Shown: positions 35,243 through 47,263, counted from the stretch's first letter. The stretch: DNA of 64,000 bases from Rhyzopertha dominica (GCA_025024175.1 QCXZ01000138.1:44611092-44675091), one strand, 5' to 3'. Notes: generated from the letters alone by a model not told the origin. Program-made: numbers and translations.

Positions 35243-36076
35243 TATGTATATGCATTTGACATTCAAATTGAACGTTGTTGTGCATAGCAAAAAGCTATGC
35301 AGCACGCTTTGTTTTCGGTTCGTGTATGAGCGCGCGTATTTTTTATTGTTTTTGTTACAACTTTATAAAGGGCGCTCAAGAAAAAAATGGGTTCCGCAAG
35401 TCGTGGTTTTCTTCGCGCCCAAACCAGAGATAATGCTAGAGGTATTGTTGATACCTGTACACCAGTAAAGAAATACCTGTCGCGGGATATGTTATGGTTA
35501 GGAGAACTGTCAGGGTGTTAGGCAAGAAAATGTGCACAACAAAAGTAACCTTGCACTCCCATAAAACCACATTTGGTTTCAGAAATATTTCACGTATAAA
35601 ATTTTGAGTTATTTTAGTGTTGCCGATACATTCGTATTATATCTGAAACATTAGTGAAGCATTCGTAAATGTATCTATGTCCTCAAAAGAAACATTTCAC
35701 AGATATTTCTTTGAAATATTACAGCAACATTTTCTGTACTAACGTAACACTACAACACGTCTCAACCATGTATATTTCAGTTATATACACATGTAATATT
35801 TTAATTATATTATTGGTTTCCAAGTTTATATTCATGTATATTTTCAGTGTGTATTCGTCCTTTATTTAAAGACTTGTGAATATATGTATATAATTTTGTG
35901 GATGTATTTACTTTCAACATTTGTGAATTCAGCTCACAGAATATGCTAAAAATCTAAATGCCTCCACATGATTATATTCAGGGCGAGTTCCTAATCAATG
36001 GATGGATATACAAATCAAATTTATTTTTTTAGATGTTTAGATGTTAAACAAAACACCTCCGTTTTATTAATAACAA

Positions 36077-37102
36077 CATTAAAAGTAACTACGACACGTG
36101 TAAGCTTACATAACCTTATAACCTTTCACAAAGTAGCGCAGTATGATGCACAATGCACGTTCACGGACTTATAAACGACTGTGCAAACGTAAATGCCAAA
36201 CACTGTCATAGAATGGAACGAACATTATAATACAAATAGGTATTGTACTTGATAAATAAAGGTCGAGACGTAATATTAATAAAGTGTCTTTAATTTAATA
36301 CAAACAGGGGAGTCAGAACCTACAAATAAATACACTGGAAATAATTGATACTAGTGAAATAAATATTCTTGTTTTGTTTGCTTTCCTGTTGCTTTGTGCG
36401 TTTTAATAATTAATATGCTGCTTAATACGTGTAATAGTTTTATTTTAAAATGGCAGAAACATTTCTGAGATTTTATTATCAGATCAGACTAGACTAAAAA
36501 CTACACTAAAATTGTTTTGTTTAATCCGCTATTTTAGAGTAAAATATGTTTTTTTTTGTCTAACTCATTGGGCATATGAATTGCGGTACTATAATATATT
36601 TTGTGGCAGTTGTTTGAGTTCTCTCTAGGTAATTGGCAACGTGCTTTATGCAATTCTCGAATCTTTAACGTTTTATCTCTCGCCACTATTTCGCCCAAAA
36701 AGGGAACTATTGCCGTATATAATATATTTAAAGGCTGCAACATCTAACGCTGCTGGACGCAATCGCTTGTCACTTGCCATAATATGGCGACCAGCAGCTA
36801 ATTACAACCTAAATAGCTGAATCACTCGTCGCTAAGCATTTTTGAGTTTCATAGCGGAAATTTGGTATATTTATAATGAAAGATAAGGATTGGTCTCAAA
36901 AATGTTTGGGCACAAAAGAGTTGTCATTATTTTGTACTTATTTATTACAAAATAACTAAACAAATGTAAATAATGTATATCACAATAATTCTCAGACTCT
37001 TTTTTTTCTTTATTTTGAAGCTAGAAGTTACATAGAATTTATTAGGTGCAGTGATAAATTATTGACGAGAAAGTTCCTTGAAATTGGATTTGAAATTCAA
37101 AG
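36077..37102. other. about 1.03-kb block absent from segment A
   Basis: Segment A reads AATAACAAACGAGGAGAAG across the junction. Segment B reads AATAACAACATTAAAAG on the left and ATTCAAAGGAGGAGAAG on the right, with about 1.03 kb between. No terminal inverted repeats, no poly(A) tail and no coding motif are visible. CAA/CAAA microhomology lies at the join, which fits a deletion in A. Contig 3 begins at the equivalent of 37112, ten bases past this edge. Confidence 0.7.
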
Positions 37103-38386
37103 GAGGAGAAGAATCACACATGTTTTTGTCAGCAACTGTGTTTAGATTTTTCGGGCTCTAGTTTTGGCAACTAAATTCTGGTGCTCATCACGATTAGGAC
37201 ATCTTGGATGTGTTTAATTCTCTTTGTTTTGTTTTTTGCAGTCAAATTGGTTGACTAGATAACTTGATACGGAGCTAGCTTTTTTTCCCTAAAAGCACCA
37301 CACAATCCACTCATATAGATAATTAATTTCGTATTTCATTGCTGCACTCTGATTGACAATGATAATTCTTCATTAATTTAAGGTACAGTAAATATATTTT
37401 ATACAATAATTCATTGTATCACTCATACTGCCATACGTCAATGCTAAAGCGGAAACAGTAGTAGGCAATACGCAATATCCATTCTGGTCCCACGAATCAA
37501 ATCATATGCTTCTTCCTGTCAGTCTTATATCCAAAACGCTTACTTGACCAGTTTTTTAATAACCGCCCGTTATGTATTTTAAGTACATTGGAGACATTTA
37601 ATGTATGCTAAATAAAATTTATAGTTTAGTATATCTAAAGTAGACAGCGCAACACCACAATACAAGAAACTTGAAACACACGCACCGAAAACAAAGCATA
37701 GTGCGTAACCTTTTAAGTACATTTGTATAATACCTACTACTCAATTTGTATGAAAATAACTAAAAATGAATAACATTACCGACAAAGCAAAATAACGTGC
37801 ATACTAACCGAGTGTAAAGCAGAAGAGACAGAAGCTTTTTTTAAATTTTAATGTGGTTTTGTGATAATTGAATAAACCTATTTTTTTGGTTGCGCTTCTT
37901 TCTACAAAATGAGTAACAAAAGATCCCTATTTTAGAGCGTTCTTTCTATTATATATTAATTTATCACTAGACTAAAATATATTTTAATTTGTTTAAAATA
38001 TCGCCAAAGGTTCTGAGGTTCTTATTTGACAAAGATGTTGAAATTTTTATCGTTGCAAATATTAAAAGAATTCTCTTACCTAGTTCATTAACTAGAGTAG
38101 AGCCATAAAAAAGTGCTACTGATAAAGCACAAAGAGAATCCAATAGAACTGGTGTGGGTGCCATGAAAAGAAGCTTGGAAGCTAAAAGTATAAAATTCAG
38201 TTTCTCAGATTATAGAGGTGTCGTTGCAAAGATAATAAAATAAAGATTTCATGGAAAATGGGTCTACGCCAGACATATAAGGCACTGATTAATTAGATAT
38301 AATGATTGAGGCCCTCACGACCGAGGTCCGTAGTGGTAGGTGGTTCCGGACTAGCTAGCCATGATCGTGGCGATTTCTTTTTCGCT

Positions 38387-38421
38387 GACGTTTCGCCTAC
38401 TGCTTTGGTGAGCATCTTCAG
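38387..38421 (-). ncRNA. hammerhead-like motif (segment B version)
   Basis: Same as 21613-21647, with the loop side changed to GCTCACC/AGTAGGC, which pairs at one position fewer. The CTGAAGA and CGAAACGTC cores are intact. Confidence 0.45.
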
Positions 38422-38634
38422 AGCTTAGTTCATCGCGGACGTAGCTATCTCCGAGTTTGTGTGCGCTTTCTAGTGGGATATAACGTTTGGTCTCTAGGGT
38501 TTAGTAATATTATTATATTATCATCAGGAAAGCTTGTGTTGGTTGTTTTATTTCACACAACATGCTCTGTTTTCGGTCCGTGCAGCGGCTAACAATAGAT
38601 ATGTAATATAGGTTAAGGATTCGTCAATTTTTTG

Positions 38635-39274
38635 GCAACCGTGCGAAAACTAACGCGTTTGACGGTTCCCGGTTTTAGATATAAATACATGAGCATCGCA
38701 GTCCGTCGGCAGCAGGCGCACCATACCGACTATTATCTGGAATTGTAGCGACAATATTCACATGTGATTTAGTAACGGTTTCAGCCGGCGGGTAATTAGG
38801 GGCCGCCGTAAAATTCGCGGCAATAGTCGACTGCTGTTACATCAATATATCTGGGGCTTGTCTTCCCGATACACTCGGAATAACACGCACGCGATTATAA
38901 CACACAGAGCGGAGAGAGAGTTGAGCGCTTATTTGCNAGNGTTATCGAATTTATCTGGCCNCACCCGCGCCCTTTGTTTATTGGTGCGCTGTGATTTCTG
39001 CACGTGTCCAAAGCACGTGTGCCCCGCTACGGTCCATTATTTGCGAAATTTGCCCGCCGGAGTTGTGNCTCTTCCGTGGGACACATTTTAANGTTGCGTT
39101 TGTCACGGCGGAAATGTGAAAGGCATGTCTTGCTACGACAAAGCGGGGTGGGGATGGTACTGTTACAGGGACGAAACGCGTTTTGCTGACCGGTTGCTAC
39201 TTCGCAATTCTGAAGGACTGAAATGCTTGTCAGAATGATTGTAATGTCAAGTTGGGAATTTATTTTAACTCAGT
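38635..39274. other. GC-rich conserved block with paired E-boxes (segment B version)
   Basis: CACGTG at 39001-39006 and 39014-39019. It contains isolated N at 38937, 38940, 38961, 39068 and 39092, where contigs 1 and 3 give definite bases. The N positions are probably left by consensus polishing. Confidence 0.45.
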
Positions 39275-40553
39275 TCTGACTAAAATTGAAATTAACTATG
39301 CAACGTGATTTTGAAAGTGATGACTTAAATTAAACTGCAGCATCCCAACAACATATAAAACGACACATCGGTAATAATTAATTAAAAAAAATAAAACCCT
39401 CAAAATCCGGAGCTCATTCGGCGACACTGACTTCCAATATAAACAATCGTTAAGGAAAAAAACTTACCGAAGTAAAAACGCGAAGCGCACATACGTTGGA
39501 ACATATCAGTTCGGGACAAACACAAAAAACACATAGCTCTATTAAAAAAAATGTTCAAAATGTAGTCCATTGTTGTCTACACGAGCTTGCATTAGACGCA
39601 TTTTGGAGACTCGCACTTGACCGTTTATCGGATATAACTGAACAATAATCTAGTGCACTGATTTATCTCAACCTGATAGCACCTACAAATAGTCCTGCAT
39701 TATGGGTTTCTTTTAAATGACTTATAAATCGCCAGGCACCTGGATGTTCCTCATTACTCCATAGACATACGTAAATTTTTGCCTACAAATTCAGTCTCTT
39801 TTAACTTACAAGCCATCGTGAAAAACAAATTTGCCATTTTTCTTAAAATGTTATGAAGTATTATGGACTCCACGTAGTATTGTTATAACTCAATGATCAC
39901 GGATCTTTCCATGAGGATTGCTTTATGCTCTAGTTCAATTAAATGACGCGTTGTACAATCTGTAACGTATTACTTTAACATAAACAGTGGTATTCGTCGA
40001 TCCCTGCAAACTAACACATAGGTCTAAGTTCAGAGAGTAGCCCAGGTAGATCTAACTGAAGCTTAAAGTATATACGCCAAATGCTTTAGTGCTTTTTATC
40101 AAATAACAGAATCTCTAGTTCGAACTCATTGCTCAAAATAGGCTTATTAACTAGATTATTGAAATTCCTTAGTGACTTATAACAACACCAAACCTCAATT
40201 TTATTACTTCTCATATAGCGGTCGAAAATAGTTAGTTTTATGTTAACTGATAAGCACATGCTTTAGAGTGAATTTTCTATTTGAACCTTATCCAATTAGC
40301 TAGAATGATGACGCTGGCGCTGATAGTAAAACTGATCCAATTTTGGAGTATTAGTTTAATACATATAAATATAATCAAAGCCTTTTCTTTTAATTTGCTA
40401 AAGTAACCAGTTTCGAGAAGTTCGAAACAAGATGCTGTGTCATCATCGGACCCAAGACTACAAAAGGAAAATCAATTTATTATCTAGAAATAAAGAGAAA
40501 TGTAATTAATGGATTTTTTTTCTGTCATTTTTGGTTTTACATTATTACAATTG
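39275..40553. other. non-coding DNA, nothing recognised
   Basis: No gene. The equivalent in contig 3 is 56703-57950. CAATTG at 40548-40553 is the left copy of the target duplication of the next insertion. Confidence 0.4.
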
Positions 40554-41817
40554 GGTATTATCACTTTTTTGAAAATTACATAAAATGAATCTTGAAGTGC
40601 ATATTTATACATAGTTCGCCATGTTAAAAAAAAACAAAAAATATTTGTAGGTAGGGAATTTCAGGTCTGAAATTCGAATCTGAGGAGTCACCGCCAAAAC
40701 GCTTCTATCCGAGGTTATTCTACTCGTGACGTCAAGTGTCATGTAAACATTACCGAGGAGCGTGCTGTTTAATGGTGTAGTATCATTCTTGTATTGGGAA
40801 AGCTTTTGTGTGGTGTTTACTGAAAGGACGGTGCAAGAGGTTGCACCAAAAAGTTATATGTGTAGTTTCACAAGCATGGTATGCACAAGTATGGAAGTGC
40901 ATGGTTATAAAAGTACTTCAGTCAAAACAGCTAGCAAAATTTTTGTAACCGTTCCTCGAGATTATCAACGTATGAAAACGTTGTTAAGGCCTCTAGACGT
41001 GATATGCCGAAGTCGCAAAGTTTATTTTTCTGTTGTGAAGACCATCTTAATTATTACAGTAAGTTTTATTATTCTTTTTGGGGTTACAAGTGTTACCATG
41101 TTGTTATAGCTTGAAGAGGATATGAAAAATTATATGCGTTTTAAGTTGATAGAGGGAAATGTTATAATAAAGAACGAAGTTGCTCCCCATATATTCGACT
41201 GTTAGCCAGACCGGAAACGAGCTGCAACAGCCCCGAAAATAAATCGCAATTTATATATAGTCTTACCTCTAGAATAAATATCAAGTTTAGGGTACATTTT
41301 TGATTCTTACATTTTTATGTTTACAGATAGTATGTTTTCAACAACCCACTGTGATCAAATTATCAATGTTACGTTAATTTGATAAAAAGTTCACTTATGC
41401 TGTTGCTTTTATGTTCCTCATCTCCGCCGCGTTGAACCGCTCGTCGCTGTACACAAATTCCATAACAATGAACATGCCTTCAGAAGTCATAACTAATAAG
41501 TATTTCACTTTTTCTTGGCGTATTTTAATTCGCTTGTCACAAAATGAACGCAAACAACAAACTAATAAATTGACGGGCTGAGGCTGACGCGTGACGCGCT
41601 GACTCCAGATGTAAACAAGCGGCCATTTACAAGACACCTGACGTCACGGCCAATATGTTCGCGTTTTGGCGGTCCCTTTAAATATTCACATTTTTAATAT
41701 TAAAAATACACCCTACGATGCATTTTTTCGAATTTGTAAGTTGTCACAGCTGTTTTGTGGATTAGATGCTACCTATTAATATGCAATTTAATAAAATATA
41801 AATACATGGCAAATACC
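40554..41817. mobile_element. 1,264-bp unclassified insertion, CAATTG flanks
   Basis: Present here and absent from contig 3, where ATTACAATTGCCTG is uninterrupted (about 57945-57958). The insert begins GGTATTATC and ends AATACC, a 6-bp terminal inverted repeat, and is flanked by CAATTG at 40548-40553 and 41818-41823. Further inside are two inverted pairs: ACCGCCAAAACGC (40690-40702) against 41661-41673, and CGTGACGTCA-GTGTC (40725-40748) against 41626-41648. The open frame 40762-41109 (115 codons) has no recognisable domain. Size and structure suit a non-autonomous DNA transposon. Six-base duplications are uncommon and I cannot name the superfamily. Confidence 0.7.
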
Positions 41818-41944
41818 CAATTGCCTGTTAAATTTTAAAATAGACTACTAATTTCTGGTTGTTCTACTTCATTGTTATATATTCGGTTGAGGGCCATTTG
41901 AGAATAAGAAAGCGTTCTTCATTCTTCCAACTTTATTATTTGCA

Positions 41945-41977
41945 GAACTTTCGTAGGGTTATCTCCACCTACTCCAG
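41945..41977 (-). ncRNA. weak hammerhead-like motif near GIY-YIG end
   Basis: Minus strand: CTGGA, then GTAGG with nine bases and CCTAC forming a perfect 5-bp stem, then GAAAGTTC. It sits downstream of the GIY-YIG domain, where Penelope hammerheads are expected, but the CUGANGA core is altered. In contig 3 the stem has one mismatch. Confidence 0.25.
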
Positions 41978-42355
41978 GTAAATGAGAGGAAACACTGACA
42001 AAATGCACAACTGTGATACAATAGTTACACAGTCTACTGAATAAAAATATACCCACATTTACAAGCGTAAACGTATTTTAAAAGCTACGCCATATCTTGA
42101 GGTCTGCATTATCTATGCTAATGACAAAGATCTTGATGTTCTTTTATTCTTGTTTTGAAATCTCTAAAAGTGCTACCTACATATACACAGTTTTTGCAAA
42201 TTAATTTGTATACCCTACATTTGTCCAGCATATGAACTATGCCTTTTTATTAAAAAGAGCTTTTATTTTATTATTTTCATTTATCAATTTATTAAACAGT
42301 TGAATAATTTATGAGCAGTTTCAGTCTTTATAGCGTTAACTTTTACCAATGCATG

Positions 42356-42461
42356 TCTATGTTGTGCTGTCTACACCTCAACCCACTGCAGATAGATCTA
42401 TTTCGCTGTCATTACAGCTCATCAGTGCAGTTTAGGTCTAGTGTAGACAGCACGGCATAGA
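42356..42461. mobile_element. 106-bp foldback (MITE-like) element
   Basis: Left arm TCTATGTTGTGCTGTCTACA (42356-42375) and right arm 42442-42461 are inverted copies with two mismatches. The arms extend inward imperfectly (CACTGCAGAT against ATCAGTGCAG). Contig 3 lacks the segment. No clear target duplication is visible. Confidence 0.65.
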
Positions 42462-42779
42462 ACTGGTTTTGCTTATATACCAAAGCAATGGTATGATGTA
42501 AAACAGCTGTTTGTGTTAATGGCCCACTAGTTAAGAGGATATAATCCCTGAAATAATATAATTCCATCACAAACCTATCTAATAAAAGTTACTTCCGTTA
42601 GAGAGCAACTACTTGCAGTTTGAGCTGTCAGAAATGTTGTCTACTCTATTTTAATAATTTTTAGCTAAAAAGTAAACATTGTTTAATGGACCATGGATGC
42701 AAAGACGTACTGTGTGTAAATATTCCAATAAGAATTTGGGTTTTAAATATATTAAATTAAATTATAAAACTTGGAACCC

Positions 42780-43185
42780 ACCTCGCATGCCCGCACTTGG
42801 AAGGAAACGTAGTCTTTGGTTATTGAAATGAATAAAATCATGGTGAGCTTACCGTGGGAAGGAATTGAAATTTCTTGAACTTGCGCGGACAGACAGCAGC
42901 AAGTGGTAAGCTTGCCGCCGAAGGAAAGAGAATGGTTTTTGAAATTTATCTGACTGGTGAACGAAAGCAGGCGTATTTTCCTCCTTTGTGGTAAGTTTCC
43001 ACGGAAAGCAAAAATGTGATAGTTAAAATTTTCTCGGAAAGAATATGGGCATATTGTCTTTCCTCCTTCGTCGAGGAGAGAGCTATAGTTAAAATTTATT
43101 TAATAAAGCTTTCCACGGAAGAGAAGAGAATGATTGTTGAATAAGCTTGCCATGGGATGGAAAGGCGTAGCTAATTTCAAATTAT
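42780..43185. repeat. degenerate tandem repeat (GTGGTAAGCTT..CC.CGGAAG)
   Basis: At least five diverged units of roughly 40-90 bp, each with a core like GTGGTAAGCTTGCCACGGAAG followed by an A-rich AATGATTGTTGAAATTTATT part. Cores lie near 42842, 42903, 42990, 43107 and 43142. The region occupies the place of the missing RT core in the surrounding Penelope relic. The contig 3 version (58790-59255) has a different number and order of units. Confidence 0.6.
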
Positions 43186-44629
43186 TAACTAAATCCTTAG
43201 AATTTTAAATGACAAAAGAAAGTACTATATTGATGTTTCCTTCAATACATTCATTTAAAAACTTTTCTAGGAAACTTTACATAACATATGCTGGTCGAAT
43301 ACATTCTTGGAATCGTGGTATTACACATCTGGTGTAAACTTTTTGTTTAGTTTAGGAGTTATTAATGACATAGTTGTTTGTTTTTGAAATTTGTTTGATA
43401 TTAAAATTATTGCTTTCTGTAAAATTATGAATTTTTTATTGTAGCCTATCCTAATAAGAATAACTAGCGTATTGCTCTTATCAGCTTTAGTACATACCAA
43501 ATCCTTGCATTTGATGTTTTTCTTTAGATTCATCATTATTTTATTATTATAATTACTCCTAAGTTGTTATTGTAAAGATTTGCGTATTAATGATCTTAAA
43601 TTATATTTTACTGCTTTCTTGTTTGAGAAATCCGATCTGTTACCCACTTCGACGGTAAAATTTTCTATTTCACTTTTATGATAAAATTTTAAGTTAGGAC
43701 AAAAATTTATTCCGCGTTGTAAAATATCCATTTGTTCTTTGGTATCACTGAAGTTTAAAACCCTCGTGTAGAAAACATGTATGTGTCTTTGACCGTATTC
43801 TTATCTGTGCTTGGTTTTCTTTTTTACTTTCAGGCTTGCACATTTTTCCTTTTCTACAATCTATTGGTTGTTACTAAATTAACTGTTGAACTTATATAGC
43901 GCTTTAGTATGCCGAAGTCCGATCCATCATTTAAATTATTATATAGGATTTTTAGTTGTAGATCTTTATCGTTTATTTGCAGTGCGATTTTCTAATTTCG
44001 TCTTTAATATCTTTTTTGGATAATTAGTTTCTGCATTTATTTATTAGTGGGCTTTTTTTATCTTAATTTGGCATCAAGTCCCATTTTAGACACTTTTTGT
44101 CTAACGTGTTTCTTTTGTCTACGCTTAAGTTTGTGCATGTTTCGTGTTAGACTAACCAAGCTCGTCATGACTGTCACCTTTTTGTTCTTGTAATTTCAAA
44201 ACATTGTTGTAATATGTATTATTTTGTATGCTCTTCTGGTTGTAGCTTCTCTATGGTGCAATGACAAAGCAGTATTTTGTCATGAAACTGTTCACACCTT
44301 AGCAAATTGAAAGGAATTTATACTTCAAATATATGATGTACTTCCAAAACGCTATAAAATTATTTAATGAACATCATAATTCTCTGAGCTCATATGGAAA
44401 TCGATCGCTTCTAGAATCTAACACTAAAAGATTAGTTGATTTTTTTTATAATAGTAACCAATTTAGTAATTTTCTGCTCATAAATTACAAATGAGCAACA
44501 AACCATTTAAATATTTATCAAAACTATCGTATATTTTATCACGTTGAAAGAAAATTTATACTATAGTTTATCCTAGTTTTACGTAATTCGCAAAATTATT
44601 ACCTTCCCCAACAAAGCTAAGTAAACCAA

Positions 44630-45070
44630 TATCTAAATCGCCGCATTACGATCAATTATAACCAAATAATAATGGAAACATCCCCTTTTTAATGACCATC
44701 GCCTAAGCAGTTTAAACGCCACCCCCATCCCGCTCCGGAAATCTGGAAACGCCCGGAGCGACCGTCGCGTCTCCGCTGAGGAACAAGTGAATGTAAAGCC
44801 TGATTTACGTTTTTGCCGGCGACAGATTTTAATGTTATTTCTAGTCACAAATTGTTTAAATAGGGCCATGACTCAGGGCAGCGCGACGTTAACTGAACTC
44901 ATTAGTGTGAGCCGGGGATTCACCTTATATTTATTCATAATATTGAAATGAATCCGGCACTCCGGGCGGTGCATCCGGATCCCGCTTATAGAAGGCCGGA
45001 AGTTGCCGAGCGATTTTTGGGAAGAACCGTTCGCTGCGATGAATTTAAAAAGTGTATACATAGGACAACG
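44630..45070. other. GC-rich conserved block
   Basis: About 440 bp that are nearly identical in contig 3 (60645-61085), with only a few base changes, while DNA on both sides shows frequent indels. Both strands have short open frames without domain similarity. Includes CCGGAAATCTGGAAACGCCCGG and GCTCCGG/CCGGAG symmetry. A candidate conserved non-coding element. Confidence 0.5.
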
Positions 45071-45504
45071 ATGCGGTTGATTCCTTAGAAAGCGAATGTT
45101 TCACTTATTCTTTTATTTACAATTGGTCTGTTATATAAGTGATGATAAAATTATGACAATTATGTACTTACGATAAAAATATTTTTTGTAGTTGCACTAA
45201 TAAGAAGCATAATATAACATGGACATTAAAGTCTAAAACAAACTGCCGTCCGTTATGTTTGGACCCCGTGACCAGACGAGGATACAGCTTGCTAACCAAT
45301 ACAGATGGGCTCCTCTAAAGTCTCAATCATACTAACAGTAAACTGAAAGAAAAGGATAAAGGTATAAGTTGTTCTCTAAGATTGCCAGAAGTCGTTTTAG
45401 CATGACCACCGTCATTGAGCCATTTACGACTTACGTCCATTTACAGGTTAGAAGTAGAGAAATATAAATAATATGCTCAAGTGATCACATCACATTGACG
45501 TCTA

Positions 45505-46113
45505 TCATAATAACAAAAACAAAAAGTTGTCACCTCCAACCATCTTTTTAGGTTTACTGGACATAACAAAAATGGGTGAATTAACAAGTACGCTAGTTCT
45601 AGCATTAGGACAGTAAAAAGTGCTGCAATCTCTGGACCCAATTATAGACACCATTATATTAAAAAATTCTAACAGAGCAGAACGGTCAACACCGCCATGA
45701 AATAATTTAAACACAAATGTAAGGCTAGCAAGTATTCTTTTATCCCCCAAAGATGCGACATCAAACCTTTCTAACAGCAAACGATGGTCATACCCTCTGT
45801 ATAGATACAAATTGTTAACACGCAATGACAAAAATGTAAGAAAGCGTCGCTGAACTTTTTCAACATGATTGAAGAAGAAAAAGATACAAGGATTTTGTGG
45901 CAAAATGACAATGAGTTACGTATGATGAAATCTACAGCTCCATAAGCAGGTTTGCTACTGAATCTATGTGGTCAGCAAACGATAATTTGGGGTCATAACT
46001 GACACCAAGGTCTTTAATGTTACTGCAGCCTGAAACCTCTTCAACTGCATAATCGAATAACAACGGCTGTATTTTGAGGGTATAAGTATCAGCCTTACAC
46101 TTGTCTGACAGGA
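45505..46113 (-). pseudogene. LINE RT C-terminal half, minus strand
   Basis: Right to left: DKCKADTYTLK, then NIKDLGVSYDPKLSFADHI at about 46020-45965 (conserved DLGV..D..L.F..H block), then the C-terminal region with EKVQRRFLTFLS, RLLLERFDVASLGDKR and FVFKLFHGGVDRS. Stops at about 45950 and near 45903 break it. It meets a plus-strand LINE fragment at about 46113, so the two are head to head. The contig 3 version is at 61530-62149. Confidence 0.75.
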
Positions 46114-46124
46114 TTCTTGAATCT

Positions 46125-46480
46125 CTGAATCAATCTCGAAAGAAAATATGGAATACTCTAAGGCAGAGCATGAACTTCACGCAGTCCAGTCGCAGCAGTT
46201 GGAACCTGCCGAAAAAATTAGAACCGACCTTTAATGAAACATATAAACCATCATCATTAATTTCACCTAATGTTTTAGCTTCTCAACTGGTTAATATCTC
46301 AAACTCTATTCAATTGTCTATGGAGGAATTGAAAAAGATGAAAGAAAAACTTCGTCAGTTAAGAAAAAGATGCTGACCTTCAGTAGAGTTGTCACAGTTA
46401 TTCTCATGGAAGATCTTCGGCAAGCTATTTGTGCTCTGAAAGACCGCAAAGCTGCTGGTTTTGATAGTATGTAACAGTTT
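46125..46480 (+). pseudogene. LINE ORF2 fragment upstream of RT, plus strand
   Basis: Plus-strand reading gives a lysine-rich linker (WNLPKKLEPTFN, then SPNVLASQLVNIS) followed after a stop by MEDLRQAICALKDRKAAGFDSM at about 46407-46470. The last block matches the region just before the RT in Jockey/CR1 ORF2 (E...AI..lK..KA.G.D). The rest of the RT is lost. The contig 3 version is at 62150-62490. Confidence 0.65.
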
Positions 46481-47263
46481 CTTTTTAACAATAAAGCTAT
46501 ATTGCAATAGTGGTCACCTATACTGCAGTCAAATTCCCATTTTATTATTTCGGATGGGTCGCCTCACCGTGGAATGCCTTTTTGTGAGCCTGATAGCGTT
46601 TTTGCTGGTATCTCCTTTTTGTCTGGCACCAGCATATGTTTGCAGATTCACATTCAGAATAGAATAGCGTATGATACAGTGTTTGCAGTTACAATTATCA
46701 TTAGTATTGCGATTGTTTTAACGCATTTTCTGCAAAGTGAGGATTTTGTTGTTGTAAATTTGCTTATTTGTGCGCAGTGTGTGTTTGTTGATACCGCACA
46801 AAACCACTGATCGACGTTTGTCGGCTTTTGAAACATTTATCACACGCTCTACTTCAAAGCCACACAACAACAAGGTAACTTCTGAATTATTTTGATAGTA
46901 AACATTGTTGCTAATTTGTTCACGAGTTCGTAGGCTTTTTTTTTTGTACGGGGGAAATCTTTTCCTCGTATGCGAGTGCCAGGCGTTTGTGGACGGGAAG
47001 GCAGTTGTTATTTTGAACATGAATTTCCACGGCGAAACGACGTTTATCCAGGGGCGTAACAAGTATAAGGGTACCGGGTACATCGGCGGCAGATAGGGAC
47101 CACCGCCACTAACAACAGGCGCTGTAGGGCGATATTTCCAGATAAAAGGACCACCACATACAGGCCAGAAACTTTATTTACATTATTTTACAAACCATTT
47201 ATCTATTAAATTTAAAGTTAAAGTTTCTATTGTAAAAGCTCCAAACTTACCGGATTTGTTTGT
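46481..47263. other. non-coding DNA before the B/C breakpoint
   Basis: Open frames of 60-120 codons exist on both strands (for example 46574-46810 plus, 46718-47083 minus), but no domain is recognisable and they differ in length in contig 3 (62518-62826 plus). I leave it unassigned. Confidence 0.35.

Larger units (their letters stand above)
22583..39274. repeat. segment B: second version of the large duplication
   Basis: Collinear with 8197-22482. Longer by about 2.4 kb, mainly because of the mariner (33914-35242) and a block of about 1.03 kb (36077-37102). The part at 26400-28700 carries many extra single bases relative to A, while 28900-33500 is almost identical. Confidence 0.9.
41880..44200 (-). 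pseudogene. Penelope-like element, second family, broken
   Basis: Right to left on the minus strand: a basic N-terminal region near 44180-44060; VLNFSDTKEQMDILQRG and FCPNLKF at about 43770-43690 (the conserved N-terminal block of Penelope proteins); LVCTKADKSNTLVILIR at about 43500-43450 (RT finger block, ADKGNT in most relatives); then, after about 1 kb without RT motifs, YKLICKNCVYVGSTFRDF and RIKEHQDLCH at about 42210-42118, a GIY-YIG domain with YVG. The catalytic RT core is missing, and its place holds degenerate tandem repeats and a foldback element. Many stops. The contig 3 version is at 58010-60215. Confidence 0.7.
37112..47263. repeat. part of contig 2 repeated in contig 3
   Basis: Collinear with 54514-63241. 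Divergence is higher than between A and B, with numerous indels, and with the 40554-41817 insertion and the 42356-42461 foldback present only here. Similarity stops abruptly after GATTTGTTTGT at 47253-47263. Confidence 0.9.

Noticed and set aside
40762..41109. 115-codon frame as transposase of the 1.26-kb insertion
   Set aside because: No catalytic DDE/D pattern or DNA-binding motif, and too short; the element is treated as non-autonomous.
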